Under the pieces are notes generated by a model. That model saw only the letters and a program-made list of their open reading frames with translations. It was not told where the DNA came from and ran no database searches. Positions 34,208 through 45,654 of a DNA stretch of 64,000 nt are shown here, in pieces. Source of the DNA: Stenocarpella maydis (taxonomy: Eukaryota > Ascomycota > Sordariomycetes > Diaporthales > Diaporthaceae); assembly GCA_002270565.1 (NCBI GenBank), contig NQMI01000067.1, positions 124,001 through 188,000 on the forward strand, given 5' to 3'. Every line of letters starts with the position of its first letter. Positions within the stretch are counted from its first letter, which is position 1. Position numbers and translations under genes: made by a program.

Positions 34208-34980
34208 CTAACCAAACACCTCCATCATGAAGTGATACTCAATCCTGCCGGAGTCCCCGCGCCCCCTCTCGCCCAAGAGGCGACAGCGGTCCGCCAGCAA
34301 CTCCCCAACGACAGGAGTGCCGCAGGTCAAGACGCCGAGGTGGTGGGCGCCGTCGTGCCTCGCGTGCCGTTCCTGGCTGCGGCTGACCTTGTTCAACCGG
34401 TCTGACAGCCAGGATAGCTGGGATGCGGTGGAACCCGACGGCGGCCCGGGTGGCTCGCCCGACGAGAACCAGCAGGGTGGGAAACGCAAGCCAGCAGCCG
34501 GGCATCAGGAACCGCAAGAGTGCGACGGTCCCTGAGCCATCACCAGGCCGACGACTGGGAACGTCAGCAGGTGTCCCAGCTGGAAGACCTCGTAGTTCCG
34601 CCTCCGGACCATGGGCTTGCTGAGGAGCGCGAGGAGGCAGAAGAGCCCCGAGAGCCACGGTGCCCGTCCAGCCGGGCAGAGACCTCACGTCCCTCACGTA
34701 CGGCCTCGGTACGGCATCAGGGCCCAGGAGCGCCGCCACCTCGTGCCCGTTAACTACCCCGCCAGCTGCCCCAGTCGAGGCTGCCAGCCAGGCTGCCGAC
34801 CGCATGCAGCGAGGCCAGCGCGAGACGGCCGGCGCACGCTATCCTGGCGTGGAAGCCCTGGCCCAGGTCCCAGTTGGCGAGGCGGCTGACGTGGTAGCAC
34901 CTGCGCATCAAGGTCGCCAAGCAGCGCGACATGCCGAGCACCACAGAGAACAAGGTCGGGTACAAGTCGAATACGGAGGG
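34208..34980 (-). pseudogene. Ferric-reductase-like membrane domain, frameshifted and truncated
   Basis: Ferric reductase/NOX-like sequence is readable only by changing frame. One frame gives LYPTLFSVVLGMSRC, CYHVSRLANWDLGQG and AGRLALASLHAVGSLAGS. The next gives GHEVAALLGPDAVPRPYVRD and SLPGWTGTVALG. A third gives LFCLLALLSKPMVRRRNYEVF followed by QLGHLLTFPVVGLVMAQG, the most diagnostic part. The frame then returns for GCWLAFPTLLVLVGRATRAAVGF. At least three frame changes are needed, and no FAD- or NAD-binding domain follows. It is therefore a decayed partial gene, unless several indel sequencing errors cluster here. The GC content is high. Confidence 0.65.
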
Positions 34981-36102
34981 GGAATGGATGCACCCATAAC
35001 GCCCTGCGTGGCCTCATGCTTCGACGGTGGTCATCGGGGCGTATGATCTTGGCTGCAGCAGCGGCGCTCAACCACACAGCACACCGGCTCTGGTAGTCTG
35101 CGCTGGAATCCGCCAGCGAGACCAATTTTATCACACTTCTCCCTTTCTAGTTACTGCATGTGCACATTTGAAATCACTCCCGGATCCCTCAGCCTTTACG
35201 TATCCCGAGGGCCCTAGCCGATTTGTGTATCCATCTTGGGCGAGTTAATATCCGAGAATCTGCTCTCACCCTGGCTTAGGCGAACCATGACTGTGACTAT
35301 ATATCACAGGCTTATTGAGGGTTGGTGAAAAGACCACGCTAGCTCGGTTATGTTTATTAAATACTTTTTGAGCACCTAAACTGAACGGAAGTGAGACGCA
35401 ACACCTCTGACAACCGCGCAGGGAAAGAGGTTGTTACAGTTACAGGCGACTGTGATGCATCGCTCGAGTGTAGAAACGCACCAGGGCAGACGTGTAGGGA
35501 GTTTGCGAGCACCCACGCCTCCACAGAACTGGCTAAGCATATCACGGGAGTGATACAAAATTGCGTGGCTGTTTTCATATTCGCTGTCCAAGGCTTGGGT
35601 GCTCCTATTGTTATTCGACGCCTTCCTCCGAGCCCAACATTAAATGTCACCACCCTCTCGCCACCCTCGGCTTACTCAATCGTCATCTAAACGTGCCTTC
35701 AGGTGGTCCATACTAGAATTCTCACGTCTGTTATAGCTTTCGGGTGGTTCGTCTGATTGGGAATAATGTTCCTGTTTTGATTAGAGAGCCCACGGACCTC
35801 ATGCGTGTTCGAACAGTGGCCATGCCATAGAAAATGTATACGACATAAGATCAGGCAATGGATGTGTGCATGAGCCAGAAACCTAAAGAGGAAAGTCAAG
35901 ATAAGCCATGTTTCCCCTGGGTACCCGAGCTCAGGTCTCATCAATCCTCCACAATACCCATTCTGAAAAGAACACAACAAAGGAACAGGTAAGACTACAC
36001 AACTCTCGGTGTTAGAAGCCCTCTGACAGCGGGATATGCAATGTCTATATCTATCTGAGTCGCGCAGGACGAGTTGTTTGGCATGCCCAAATGGCCGTTG
36101 AA
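34981..36102. other. Intergenic, no gene recognised
   Basis: Upstream of the reductase pseudogene and downstream of the conserved gene at 36103. Short ORFs without family features. Confidence 0.45.
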
Positions 36103-38078
36103 TTACTTCTCTGTCACAGGTGTCTCGGCATTGAGGGTTAAGGCAGTCGCCACGCGCAATCGAGGACTGGCTCGACGGGGTTCGTCCTCTTCGTCGATGG
36201 CCTTGGCGCTAGCCGGGGTGAAGTTGCGGCTTCGCTTGGTCCCTTTGTCGCTGCCACTGCTGGGGACTGTACCTGACGCGGCGACTCCAGCATAGGTCTG
36301 ACTGGGCGTGTTTGTGACATCTCTACCGAATTCGCCGGCGGAGCCGCAACGGCTGAATGTTGGACCAGAACTGGGGACGGAGGAGCCCGTGCGGTCGTTG
36401 CCAATAATGCCAAAGATGGAGCTGGTGGTGGAGAACTTGCGAATTTGTGCCTCGAGTGAGGGCGAAGGATTGTTCGAAGACGAACCAACAGAGCCGGCAT
36501 TGTTGAGATGGCGGTTCTCCTTGCGGGATTTAACCTCGCTTGCTGGTAACTGGATTTGGTGAGGTTGAATGGACTGTGGGATCGGGGGCAGGGGGTGTGG
36601 CTGATTCAGGAGGGAGTCAGTGAGCGAGTTGGCAAAATCAATGGACATGGAGGGGTTTGGTGTGTTGCAGGTAAATTGACCTGTTTTTCCTGTCAGCGAT
36701 CTCCCAAATGACAGCAAGTAGGACGGCCATGTGCCAACGCACCTGAACCTGCATGATCCACGGCAAAAAACGCAGTGGGAGTGTTGGTTGGTGCCTTCAG
36801 GATATCCATCGCCGCATCCTCATCCATGTTGGGGCCACACAAATTCATTGTGTCCGTTGGGACCACATCATGCATGGCAGATGAGATGTAGGCCGGCATG
36901 CTTCCCATGGTTGTACTGCTGCCAGACTTGCTGTTTCCGCGAGGGATGAAGCTGGGCCAGATGGTATTGGCGTCCATAGGAGGGTGCTGCTGACCGAGAC
37001 CCAACGAGGTAATCCATTCTTGGTAGGCATCCTCATTGAAGGGGTCCGGGAAGCTCGAGGCAGAGGATGCAGAAGCCTTGTGCAAGTTGGAGTGACCTGG
37101 ATGGACATCGTTGAGGACGGCAAACGAGACGGAAGGAGCAGCCAAAGCCGTTGAGATGGTGGGCATGGCCTGGCTGGCTACAGGTCTGCGACGTGGCGAG
37201 TGTGAGTGAGAGTCTGGGCCGCCATCGGGATGGAAGGTGGGCACCGGAAGAGCCGGGTTGTTCTGAGGCCGGCGCCACATCTGCGGGTTGGGCCAGGCGA
37301 TGCCATTGGTCTCGAGAATTTCTACTCAGAGATATTAGGATGGCGATGAAGTCGTGGCACCGGGGGGGGGGGGCTGACCTAGGGGGGCATGCTGGAAGGC
37401 AAATGCGACAATGTTCTTGACCCGCTCGATAGGGTTCGATGGTGAATCCCTCGGGAAGCCCTCGCTGATGAGGACCTTGATGCGCCCCAGGTCGTCACTA
37501 GGACTCCAGTGGTTCTGAAAGAGCAACTCGCGACGGAATGACGGGAACTTCAGCTGCTCAAGCTCGCCCTGCTTTGTCATTTCTGGTGGAACGGACGAGT
37601 TAGACGATGCCGGCCCCCCTAACTGGGAAATGGGGAACATGAGTGCTCACGGCAAGTGCTGGCGATCAGGTGAGGCCAAGAATCGAGGGGCTGAAGGAGA
37701 GTGGACCTGTCAGAGACCAGTTCAGTACGGGATCCAGAAAGCGAAGGGCAGGCGGGCAGGGCAGGGCACGACCTACGCAATCATGCGTCCATCGATGAAT
37801 ATGCGGGCCTCGAAAGTGGCGAGTTCCGGGTGCTTGGTATAGTTCTGGGTGTACTGGCTGGGCTTTGGTCTCCCCCAGCAGTGTATGGAGATGTGGAATG
37901 GGGCGCCAGGCTGGAGGCCCGGGACGAAGCAAGTCATGACGGGCACACCAAAGGCAGCCCGGCTGTGGGAGAAGTCGGCGTCAGGAATGACATGGCAGTT
38001 GACCTTGAACTCCTTCAGGGGCACTCGATCATCTCGACCACAGGGGAAGAGCAGCACGTCCCAGTCATCGTACCGCAT
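36103..38078 (-). CDS. Conserved-looking fungal protein of unknown function
   Basis: Five exons (38078-37777, 37706-37651, 37618-37379, 37321-36743, 36689-36103) sum to 588 codons. The first about 200 residues look folded: RYDDWDVLLFP at the start, FKVNCHVIPDADF, VMTCFVPGLQPGAPFHISIH, FEARIFIDGRMIAG, FRRELLF, and DLGRIKVLISEGFPRD ending in VKNIVAFAFQHAPL. The rest is Ser/Pro/Asn-rich and probably disordered, ending with a basic/acidic patch (KRSRNFTPASAKAIDEEDEPRR). I do not recognise a function; the fold-like front with a long disordered tail would suit a regulatory or nuclear protein. An in-frame Met at 38159 gives a 27-residue extension with no obvious features. Intron 3 contains a run of G bases (near 37360-37373). 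Confidence 0.8.
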
Positions 38079-38915
38079 CGTGAGGAGGAACCGGTGCTGG
38101 TGCCTTGAGTTGAGGCTGTAGAATAGGTAGCGAGAGGGGTTGAAAGGAGAGCTCTGCAATATTTGTCACATCAAGAGTGCGAAAAGTCCAAGCGAGAGAA
38201 AGAGAAGGGGGGGGGGAGGACCAAAGTAAAGCAGAAGAGAAGAGGAGAGGGACGGTGATGTTGGCGAGCAGAAGGAGACACAAGATGGATGGCATCACGC
38301 ACGCAGCAAAAGATTGGAGGAAGACGAGATACGGATAGAAAACCGGAAAACAAGCACGGCTCTCAGTCGAAAAACAGCAGCAACCAGGGAGCCAAACACG
38401 GCCATGCCTTCCCAGACTGTCGGGGGAACATCAAGTTACCACCAGCCATCACAATCTCCTCTTTCCAAAATACATATGATGCCTTCCTCGGCACATCTTG
38501 TATGCACTGAACATACCGACTTAGTGCTCGACTGCATACTGGGTCGATGCTGTTGTTGGGAGCCCTTGGGGAAGGTATGGCTGGCTGGCTGGACTCATTG
38601 AGGGATTGATGCCAGCAAATAGCTGTTTCGTGGCAAGAGTGCCGGCCAACCTTCAAGATTTATCGAGGCCATGTAAAGCAGGCACACCAACCACATATGC
38701 CCGTCATGGGACCATCAGCTGTACCGGTATTCATAACCCGTCCCTCTCCATCCAGAAACCGGCGTCGCGGGTAGTGGCTGCTACCTGGGGGTTGGGCCGA
38801 AGGCAGCCAGACAATGCAGCACATACACAATATAGAGACCACAGCCACCGTGTGTGTGTGAATCTAGCCCAGTCCAATTTGTTGGTCGATAGGTATCTAC
38901 AAGTACACGGCCAGC
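38079..38915. other. Intergenic with a purine/pyrimidine-biased leader
   Basis: Bases about 38185-38260 are almost all A and G on the plus strand, i.e. a CT-rich tract on the strand of the gene at 36103, as is common near fungal transcription starts. The rest of the interval to 38915 holds no recognised gene. Confidence 0.45.
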
Positions 38916-39679
38916 CTAGTCCAATTCCTCGACCTGAAATGGCTCCGGATCCTCCGGTGCCCTTGCCTGTGGCCGCGGATGTTAGCATAGACCCACGACA
39001 GGACGCCCGGTGCCCTCGTATCTCTTGCGCCGGGCTCATGCTTACCCTCGTTGCACCAGCGCCACCAAGCTCGCGCTCCAGTCCGTTCTCAAACTCGCGG
39101 GGGAACGACCGCCGGTCCGGGTATGTGGCCTTGACCACGTAGCAGACGCCCAGGAAGGCTGCGATGAAAGCTGCAATCTGCACGAGGCCCTTGCGCGGGC
39201 TGATCCAGGTGTACACGTGGGGCGTGAAGATGCCCAGCTGGTCGTAGTCCTCGTGGCACGGCTCGCCAAAGTTCCTGCGCTCCTGCTTGTCCCACCAGTC
39301 GCCGTGTGGGTCGCGGAATTGTCGCTTCACCGGCGCAGGCTGCACGTAGCCTCCGTTCTATTTGACGAGGGAGAAGCAGTTGTTAGCAATCTCTGAACTT
39401 TGTCTGCTGTGCTCCTCTCGAACCGGTCGCGCACGCCGCCCCTTCTTCTTCCTCGCCTTCTGTCTGTCTGTTGTCTGTCTTCTCCCCTCGGCCTCAACGT
39501 ACCATGTTTGGGTCCTCAGATTCACTTAGTTTTGGGTAGGGAGGATATCTCTGGTCGATGTTGTCGTTGTACGGAGGCAGAAAGGTCCGCTGCTGGACGA
39601 TTGGAAGCCGACGCGCCGCGAGGGTCGCCGTTGCCGACCGCAGCGGGGACGGCTTGGCTGTGATTCGGCGCGAGAGCAT
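38916..39679 (-). CDS. NDUFB8: Mitochondrial complex I subunit NDUFB8 (ASHI) homologue
   Basis: Three exons (39679-39503, 39357-39046, 38966-38916) encode 179 residues. The protein starts with a basic, acid-free presequence (MLSRRITAKPSPLRSATATLAARR) and QQRTFLPPYN, as expected for import into mitochondria. The body matches fungal and animal NDUFB8: PPYPKLSESEDPNMNGGYVQP across the first splice, VKRQFRDPHGDWWDKQERRNF, and HEDYDQLGIFTPHVYTW. One transmembrane segment follows (GLVQIAAFIAAFLGVCYVV), then FPREFENGLERELGG. It is an accessory membrane-arm subunit of NADH:ubiquinone oxidoreductase. The last exon codes only 16 residues (ARAPEDPEPFQVEELD). Divergent from SWR1. Confidence 0.92.
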
Positions 39680-40410
39680 CTGTAGTCGGTCAGTCGGTCA
39701 GTCGGCCAGACAGCTAGACAATTATTCAATGTGTTGGTAGGTGGCCCAGCGGGCCAATTGAATCGTCCTTTGGAGGACGGAGGGGGGAGAGAAGAGAGAG
39801 ACGTGCCTTGGCTGTCGCTAGGGCCCAATTGCTGTCCAGAGAGGTGGCAGTTGGGGGAAGTGCAGGTACGTGATTCTAATATGGTGCGTCTTGCCGCAGG
39901 GCGTGAGGTGGGCAAAGCAAGGCGCAGTATCAACGTGGGACAGCGATGCTGTCGCCAACTGCTCAGACGAGGTAGACTGCATACGTGATGCTGCTGCCGG
40001 GGGTTGCTTGTGGTTTGGTGCCTGAGGCAGAAACAGCGGGTGATATGGCCCGTGCACTCTGTACGTTAACCGTAAGCGTAACCGTCACATAACCATAACG
40101 TACGTCCGTCGCCATTACCGTCACCGAAACCGTACACTACAATTGTAGTGTGTGCGTGAAGGTCTTGGCGCAGGCGACAGCACTCACGCATCTCAAGGTT
40201 TTCCAGCCTTTTGCCTGACAGCGCCATCTGCCCGCCCTTTTCGCGTCCTCCAGCACCGCATGAGGCTCCAAACATGTCCAGACTCCAAGTGCCAATAGTC
40301 TGATTTCCTGCAATCATCCAGACCTATTTTTCTGGCCTGTCAGATGCCCGCTCTGCTGGATTTCCGACCCCGTTCCCCTTCCGTCCCGCCCTTCCCCCGC
40401 GTCGCTCGCT
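39680..40410. promoter_or_regulatory. Bidirectional promoter region NDUFB8 / SWR1
   Basis: 731 bases between two start codons. Near NDUFB8 there is a short CAGTCGGT tandem repeat (about 39684-39705). Around 40060-40135 the motif ACCGT/CGTAA recurs many times in imperfect order (AACCGTAAGCGTAACCGTCAC). Whether it is a factor-binding cluster is unknown. Confidence 0.5.
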
Positions 40411-43400
40411 ATGACGGAGCCCATCCCGTCGACGACGACCTCGACTTCTTCTTCTTCTGCTGCCCCTGCCGCCAGCTCGCCGTCCGATCTTCATCATCGC
40501 CCTCAATCCCATCCCCTACCAGGCTCAACCACCACCCCACCAGCTCCAACCGGCCACAGCTATGCCCATCTCGACGCGCAATTCCAATCCGACGGTGACG
40601 CTCCGCGGTCCAAGTCCCCCCTCCGTCCCTCGCCCATCATCACCGACTCCCTCCAGATGCCAGCTTCTCCCCAACATGACACCGCGCTGTCATCCCCAGA
40701 CTCCCCATTATCCGCGCTATCGACGCCGCCCGAGTCACCGACCGACCCCTTCTCCACGCCCGCGCCGAATACCAACGGCCACACTAACGGCCATCTCGGC
40801 AACGGGCTGACCAATGGACACGCTCGCGCCGCAGACACGCCCGAGGACGACAGGCCGGCCAAACGTCGCAGAGTGCGCGACTCGACGCCTCCCCCGCCCG
40901 GCTCCAAGACGCGCAAGCTTGTCGAGTCTCCGCCATGGAAGAAGTTCGAGGCCGAGGGCCCCACCACCATCATCGAGGACGGCAAACGGAAATCCGGCCG
41001 TCTCAATACCGTTCCGCTGGAGCAGATGAACAGCGACAAGAGGATAACGAGGAAGTCATACTCACAGAACAGCCCCCCGTCCAAGATAAGGCATGGTTCC
41101 GCCAATGGTCAGCCGGCGTCCAACCAGGCTGCCAAACAACGTGCTGTCTCGGCCAGCAGGTCTTTTGCATCCAGGTCTAGCACCGCGCCCAAGTCTGCTG
41201 CGCGAAAGTCACTGGGCCACGACTCCAGGTCTACGCCTAGGGCCCGCCGGCCCTCACCTCCGCCCGCGCAGCCAACCCGCTCATCAACAAGGACGCGTGG
41301 AGCGTCGAGAACCGGTCGGGACAGCCTGGATAACGACCCTCCCACCACCCAATCCACGAGGACAACGCCACGCATCAAACTTAGGGTCAATCGCGTCCCT
41401 CTCACCGAACTACCCCTGGTACATCCGGACCGCGTCAAGAAAAAGAGGCTTGCGCCCAGTCTCGACGAATACTTCCGTGTCGCGGACAACTTGCTTGTGA
41501 CCGAGGGTGGACAGCTGATACCCGAGGATGAACCCATAATCACGGACGAGATAGCCCTGGCCGAGGCCAAGACAATTCTACGCATCGAGGACGAAGCTCG
41601 ACCCGACGGCCTCCTCGGTAATAGCTGCGCAATATTCGAGCCGGAGTCCGCCGAGGAGCCGCCACGACAATATGCGCACGTGGACCACCTCGTCAAAGCC
41701 GCCCAAAACCTTCGTAAGTGGATGGTGCGGGAGCAGAGGGAGCACCGAGACAAGGCCAAAAAGCTCGCCGAGGCGTGTCAGGCGGTATGGAGGTCTCGAC
41801 AGCCAAAGTCCCACGAGGAGATCGAGAGGGATGCACGAGAGATGTGGATTGCGCGATATCGAACTGTCATGCGAGTTATGTCTGGGACATGGGAGAACGT
41901 GAGGGCCGAGGTGAACCGACGGCGCCTGGAAGAATGGGAGGCAGAAGAGCAACGGCGCGTCAAGGCGGCGTTGCAGGAAGCCGTCTCTCGCTCTGAACAA
42001 CAACTTCTCGCCCGGCAAGCGCAGTTTGACTCGGACGTCAGCGATGATGAGCTCCTAGACGAGGACGGCGAGCCCTTGGACTCTGGCTCAGACGACAGCC
42101 AAATTTCCGAGGATGATGAGGTGTCGGTGGACGGCGCGAGCGACGAGGACAACATGTCTTCGTCAGAAGAGGATGACGATCGCAAGTCGGCCGCATCGGA
42201 TGAGGGCCTGACGCAGGAGCAACTCCGGGAAAAGTATGCCAACCTGCCGGACCTCGACGACAAAGACGACAGCAACGGCAGGGGAGACACAGCTGCGGCA
42301 GGGGTCATCGACGATGAGACGAGCGACGAGTCCGTCGACATGGATGATGACATGGGCTCCTCGGATGAGGACAGCGACGTCAGCGGCTCAGGTGACGACG
42401 GGGATGACAGCGGGGATGAAGAGGATCGGCCCTCGGGGCTGTTGGGCCTGTTCTTTGGCGAGAATGAACTCAAGAAGCTCCAGCAAGATACAGCTGACGG
42501 CTCAGATGGCGCTGCCAAGCCCAGCGACGTCCAGATGGCCGACGCCGATGCATCTGATGCCGCTGAGCCCTCCACTCTAGAACCACTGGCGAAGGCGGAA
42601 AACGCAGAGCGTCCGGCAACGCCCAAGGTGAACGGCACCCTAGGCGCAACTGCCACATCTGACACGAACCCAAAGATGATAGAGCCTTCGAGCCCGACAG
42701 GCCGACCCTCCCCGACTCTTGCGCAGGATAAGCAGCCAGTTGCGCCAGAAGCAACCAGCACAGCACCCGCCTCAGAGGCTGTGCAAACTACTCCTGAAGC
42801 TGATGGCACGACCAACCCCGCTAGTCCCGATCGCAGCCAGTCACCTCGCACGTCGGACACAAAGCGCTCCGACATCGACACCGCAACATCCTTTGAAGGG
42901 ATGAGTGCCCCGCTGGAAGCGAGCAGGAGCAGGTCTGGATCCCCGCAGCCGACGGCGCCACGGACAGAGGTGCCGTTCCTCCTGCGCGGCACGCTCCGCG
43001 AGTATCAGCACTACGGCCTAGACTGGCTTTCCGGACTCTATGCAAACAACACCAACGGCATCCTCGCCGACGAAATGGGATTGGGGAAGACGATTCAGAC
43101 AATTGCGCTGCTCGCGCACCTGGCGTGCACGCATGAGGTGTGGGGACCGCACCTTGTGATTGTGCCGACGAGTGTGATGCTGAACTGGGAGATGGAGTTC
43201 AAGAAGTGGTGCCCCGGCTTCAAAATCCTGACCTATTATGGCACGCAGGAAGAGCGAAAGAGGAAGCGCCAGGGCTGGACCAACGACGACGTCTGGAACG
43301 TATGCATCACATCATACCAGATTGTGCTCCAGGACAACCAGGTCTTCAGGCGCCGGAGGTGGCACTACATGATCCTGGACGAGGCTCACAACATCAAGAA

Positions 43401-45654
43401 TTTCAGGTCGCAGAGGTGGCAGACACTTCTTGGCTTCAACACACACTCACGTCTCCTTCTGACGGGCACGCCACTGCAGAACAACCTGACCGAGCTATGG
43501 TCTCTGCTGTTTTTCCTGATGCCCTCCGAGAACGGCGTCGGTGGCTTCGCTGACCTCAAGGAGTTCCACGACTGGTTTGCCAGGCCAGAGTCCCAGATCC
43601 TCGAGCACGGCCGTGAACAGATGGACGAGGAAGCCCGTGCCATCATCTCCAAGCTCCACAAGGTCCTCAGGCCATACCTGCTGCGGCGATTGAAGGCCGA
43701 CGTGGAGAAGCAGATGCCTGCCAAGATTGAGCATGTCGAGTTCTGCCGACTGTCCAAACGCCAGAGGGAATTGTATGATGGCTTCCTCGCCCGCTCCGAG
43801 ACCCGTGACACGCTGTCGTCAGGCAATTACCTCTCCATCATTAACTGTCTGATGCAGCTGCGCAAGGTCTGCAACCATCCTGACCTCTTTGTCGACCGCC
43901 CCATCATGACGTCCTTCCGCATGGAGAGGTCTGTTGCTGCCGACTATGAGGCCACCGAGCATTTGGTGCGCAACAAGCTGCTGGCGCCCAAGCCTATGAG
44001 TACCGTCAGCCTCGGTTTCCTCAACCTCATCCCGACGCAGCATGAAGGACTGTCCAGCACCGTGGCGGAACGCGTGAGTCAGCTAAGCTCCCACAGGTCC
44101 CTTATGGATCTGCGAGAAGCCCAGCGCATCAGGTCTCAGGCGTCACACCACACCCTCGACCCATCCAGCGTCAAGTCGACGATCGGCTTCCTGGACAGCG
44201 CCGCCCGGTGGGGCCGCTTTGAAGAGCTGCAGCACTGCGTCTACCTCAACGCGTTGCGACGTCAGCAGCGGCCTATATACGGGAAGCGGCTGCGTGACAT
44301 TCTCACAATTGGTGCGGACAACATACCTTACAAACCGCGACCCAGGGTGCCCAAGTTGGTCATGAGCTGGTTTGAAGACGACTCCTTCATCCTACGTACC
44401 ATGATACCCACCCTGGACCAGCGCGCCGCCTCCATGGAACAAACTATATCAAAGTTTGCCTGCGTCACCCCCGCCGTTGTCACCAGAGACATGGAGCCAT
44501 TCCTGCTCGGTTGGAAGGGCGTCGAGGCCTTCGCGGAAGCCGACTTGCGACTATCAGCACCTGTCAGACGCCTTCCGTTTATCCCTCCCGAGCGGCCTGT
44601 TGACCCCTGGCACGAGTCCCGCATGCGACTATCAATCCAGTTCCCGGACAAGCGTCTCCTGCAATACGACTGCGGCAAGCTACAGGCCCTCGACAGGCTC
44701 CTGCGCAAGCTCCAGGCCGGTGGTCATCGTGCGTTGATCTTCACCCAGATGACCAAGGTCCTGGACATCCTCGAGCAGTTCCTCAATATCCACGGCCACA
44801 AGTACCTCCGCCTGGACGGGTCCACCAAGGTCGAGCAACGCCAGATCCTGTGTGACCGTTTCAACGTCGACAACCGCATCCTCTGCTTCATCTTGTCGAC
44901 GCGATCGGGTGGTCTTGGCCTGAACCTTACTGGTGCCGACACCGTCATATTCTACGACCAGGATTGGAACCCCGCCATGGACAAGCAGTGCCAGGACAGG
45001 TGCCACCGCATCGGGCAAACACGCGATGTCCACATATACCGGCTTGTTAGCGAGCATACCATTGAGGCAAACATACTGCGGAAGGCAAGCCAGAAGCAGA
45101 TGCTTGACGACGTCGTGATCCAAGAGGGCGAATTCACGACGGATTACTTCAACAACCGCCAGGGCGAGTTGTCAGTGCAGGAAGTCGCTGGTGGGTTGAT
45201 GCGCGAACACGATGCCGCCGCTAATGCTGCGATGGACCTCGTCCTTGGCGGCGTCGACAAGACTGACACCCGCACGGCCACCAAAGCACTCGAACAGGCA
45301 GAGGACACCGAGGATGTGGTTGCAGCGAGGGCCGCTGAGAAGGAGATCCTGCAGGACGATGCCGACTTTTCCGAGGCGAAGCCCAGCTCGGGGGCTGCCA
45401 GCACACAGCAGGGCACGCCACGGGAAGGATCGGCCGTGCCCGGACGGCTAGGCCTGGGGTTACTCGTCGAACTTGCTGACACGCCTGCTCGCGAGGAGGC
45501 CGAGCCCGAGTACAATGCCTTCGGCGAGAAGATCCACAATATTGACGAGTACATGCTGGCGACGATGGCCAAGCAGCTCGAGGGCACCCAACTGGAGTTG
45601 CCCAAGGACAAGAAGAAGGGGAAAAAGAAAGGAAGGGATACAAGAAGGCGCTGA
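40411..45654 (+). CDS. SWR1: SWR1-type chromatin-remodelling ATPase
   Basis: Intronless ORF of 1747 residues. SWR1 replaces nucleosomal H2A with H2A.Z in an ATP-dependent reaction within the SWR1 complex. Seen in order: a Ser/Pro-rich, disordered N-terminal third; an HSA-like helical segment (LRKWMVREQREHRDKAKKLAE to WENVRAEVN, about residues 432-505); long acidic Asp/Glu/Ser-rich stretches (about 540-680) of the kind that bind histones; helicase lobe 1 with Walker A DEMGLGKT (about 887) and DEAH (about 990); a large insertion between the lobes, the diagnostic split of the INO80/SWR1 subfamily; lobe 2 with SGGLGLNLTGAD (about 1500) and QCQDRCHRIGQT; and a Lys-rich C terminus (KDKKKGKKKGRDTRRR). 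INO80 was considered, but the order HSA, acidic region, helicase and the lobe-1 wording favour SWR1. Confidence 0.95.
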   Translation: MTEPIPSTTTSTSSSSAAPAASSPSDLHHRPQSHPLPGSTTTPPAPTGHSYAHLDAQFQSDGDAPRSKSPLRPSPIITDSLQMPASPQHDTALSSPDSPLSALSTPPESPTDPFSTPAPNTNGHTNGHLGNGLTNGHARAADTPEDDRPAKRRRVRDSTPPPPGSKTRKLVESPPWKKFEAEGPTTIIEDGKRKSGRLNTVPLEQMNSDKRITRKSYSQNSPPSKIRHGSANGQPASNQAAKQRAVSASRSFASRSSTAPKSAARKSLGHDSRSTPRARRPSPPPAQPTRSSTRTRGASRTGRDSLDNDPPTTQSTRTTPRIKLRVNRVPLTELPLVHPDRVKKKRLAPSLDEYFRVADNLLVTEGGQLIPEDEPIITDEIALAEAKTILRIEDEARPDGLLGNSCAIFEPESAEEPPRQYAHVDHLVKAAQNLRKWMVREQREHRDKAKKLAEACQAVWRSRQPKSHEEIERDAREMWIARYRTVMRVMSGTWENVRAEVNRRRLEEWEAEEQRRVKAALQEAVSRSEQQLLARQAQFDSDVSDDELLDEDGEPLDSGSDDSQISEDDEVSVDGASDEDNMSSSEEDDDRKSAASDEGLTQEQLREKYANLPDLDDKDDSNGRGDTAAAGVIDDETSDESVDMDDDMGSSDEDSDVSGSGDDGDDSGDEEDRPSGLLGLFFGENELKKLQQDTADGSDGAAKPSDVQMADADASDAAEPSTLEPLAKAENAERPATPKVNGTLGATATSDTNPKMIEPSSPTGRPSPTLAQDKQPVAPEATSTAPASEAVQTTPEADGTTNPASPDRSQSPRTSDTKRSDIDTATSFEGMSAPLEASRSRSGSPQPTAPRTEVPFLLRGTLREYQHYGLDWLSGLYANNTNGILADEMGLGKTIQTIALLAHLACTHEVWGPHLVIVPTSVMLNWEMEFKKWCPGFKILTYYGTQEERKRKRQGWTNDDVWNVCITSYQIVLQDNQVFRRRRWHYMILDEAHNIKNFRSQRWQTLLGFNTHSRLLLTGTPLQNNLTELWSLLFFLMPSENGVGGFADLKEFHDWFARPESQILEHGREQMDEEARAIISKLHKVLRPYLLRRLKADVEKQMPAKIEHVEFCRLSKRQRELYDGFLARSETRDTLSSGNYLSIINCLMQLRKVCNHPDLFVDRPIMTSFRMERSVAADYEATEHLVRNKLLAPKPMSTVSLGFLNLIPTQHEGLSSTVAERVSQLSSHRSLMDLREAQRIRSQASHHTLDPSSVKSTIGFLDSAARWGRFEELQHCVYLNALRRQQRPIYGKRLRDILTIGADNIPYKPRPRVPKLVMSWFEDDSFILRTMIPTLDQRAASMEQTISKFACVTPAVVTRDMEPFLLGWKGVEAFAEADLRLSAPVRRLPFIPPERPVDPWHESRMRLSIQFPDKRLLQYDCGKLQALDRLLRKLQAGGHRALIFTQMTKVLDILEQFLNIHGHKYLRLDGSTKVEQRQILCDRFNVDNRILCFILSTRSGGLGLNLTGADTVIFYDQDWNPAMDKQCQDRCHRIGQTRDVHIYRLVSEHTIEANILRKASQKQMLDDVVIQEGEFTTDYFNNRQGELSVQEVAGGLMREHDAAANAAMDLVLGGVDKTDTRTATKALEQAEDTEDVVAARAAEKEILQDDADFSEAKPSSGAASTQQGTPREGSAVPGRLGLGLLVELADTPAREEAEPEYNAFGEKIHNIDEYMLATMAKQLEGTQLELPKDKKKGKKKGRDTRRR

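Noticed and set aside
34423..35046. Plus-strand open frames over the reductase pseudogene
   Set aside because: Arg/Pro-rich composition typical of GC-rich antisense reading; the minus strand shows family-like membrane segments instead.
41778..42992. 404-residue open frame on the minus strand inside SWR1
   Set aside because: Ser/Thr-rich mirror of the acidic Asp/Glu-coding stretches of SWR1; no family features and fully antisense to a strongly supported gene.
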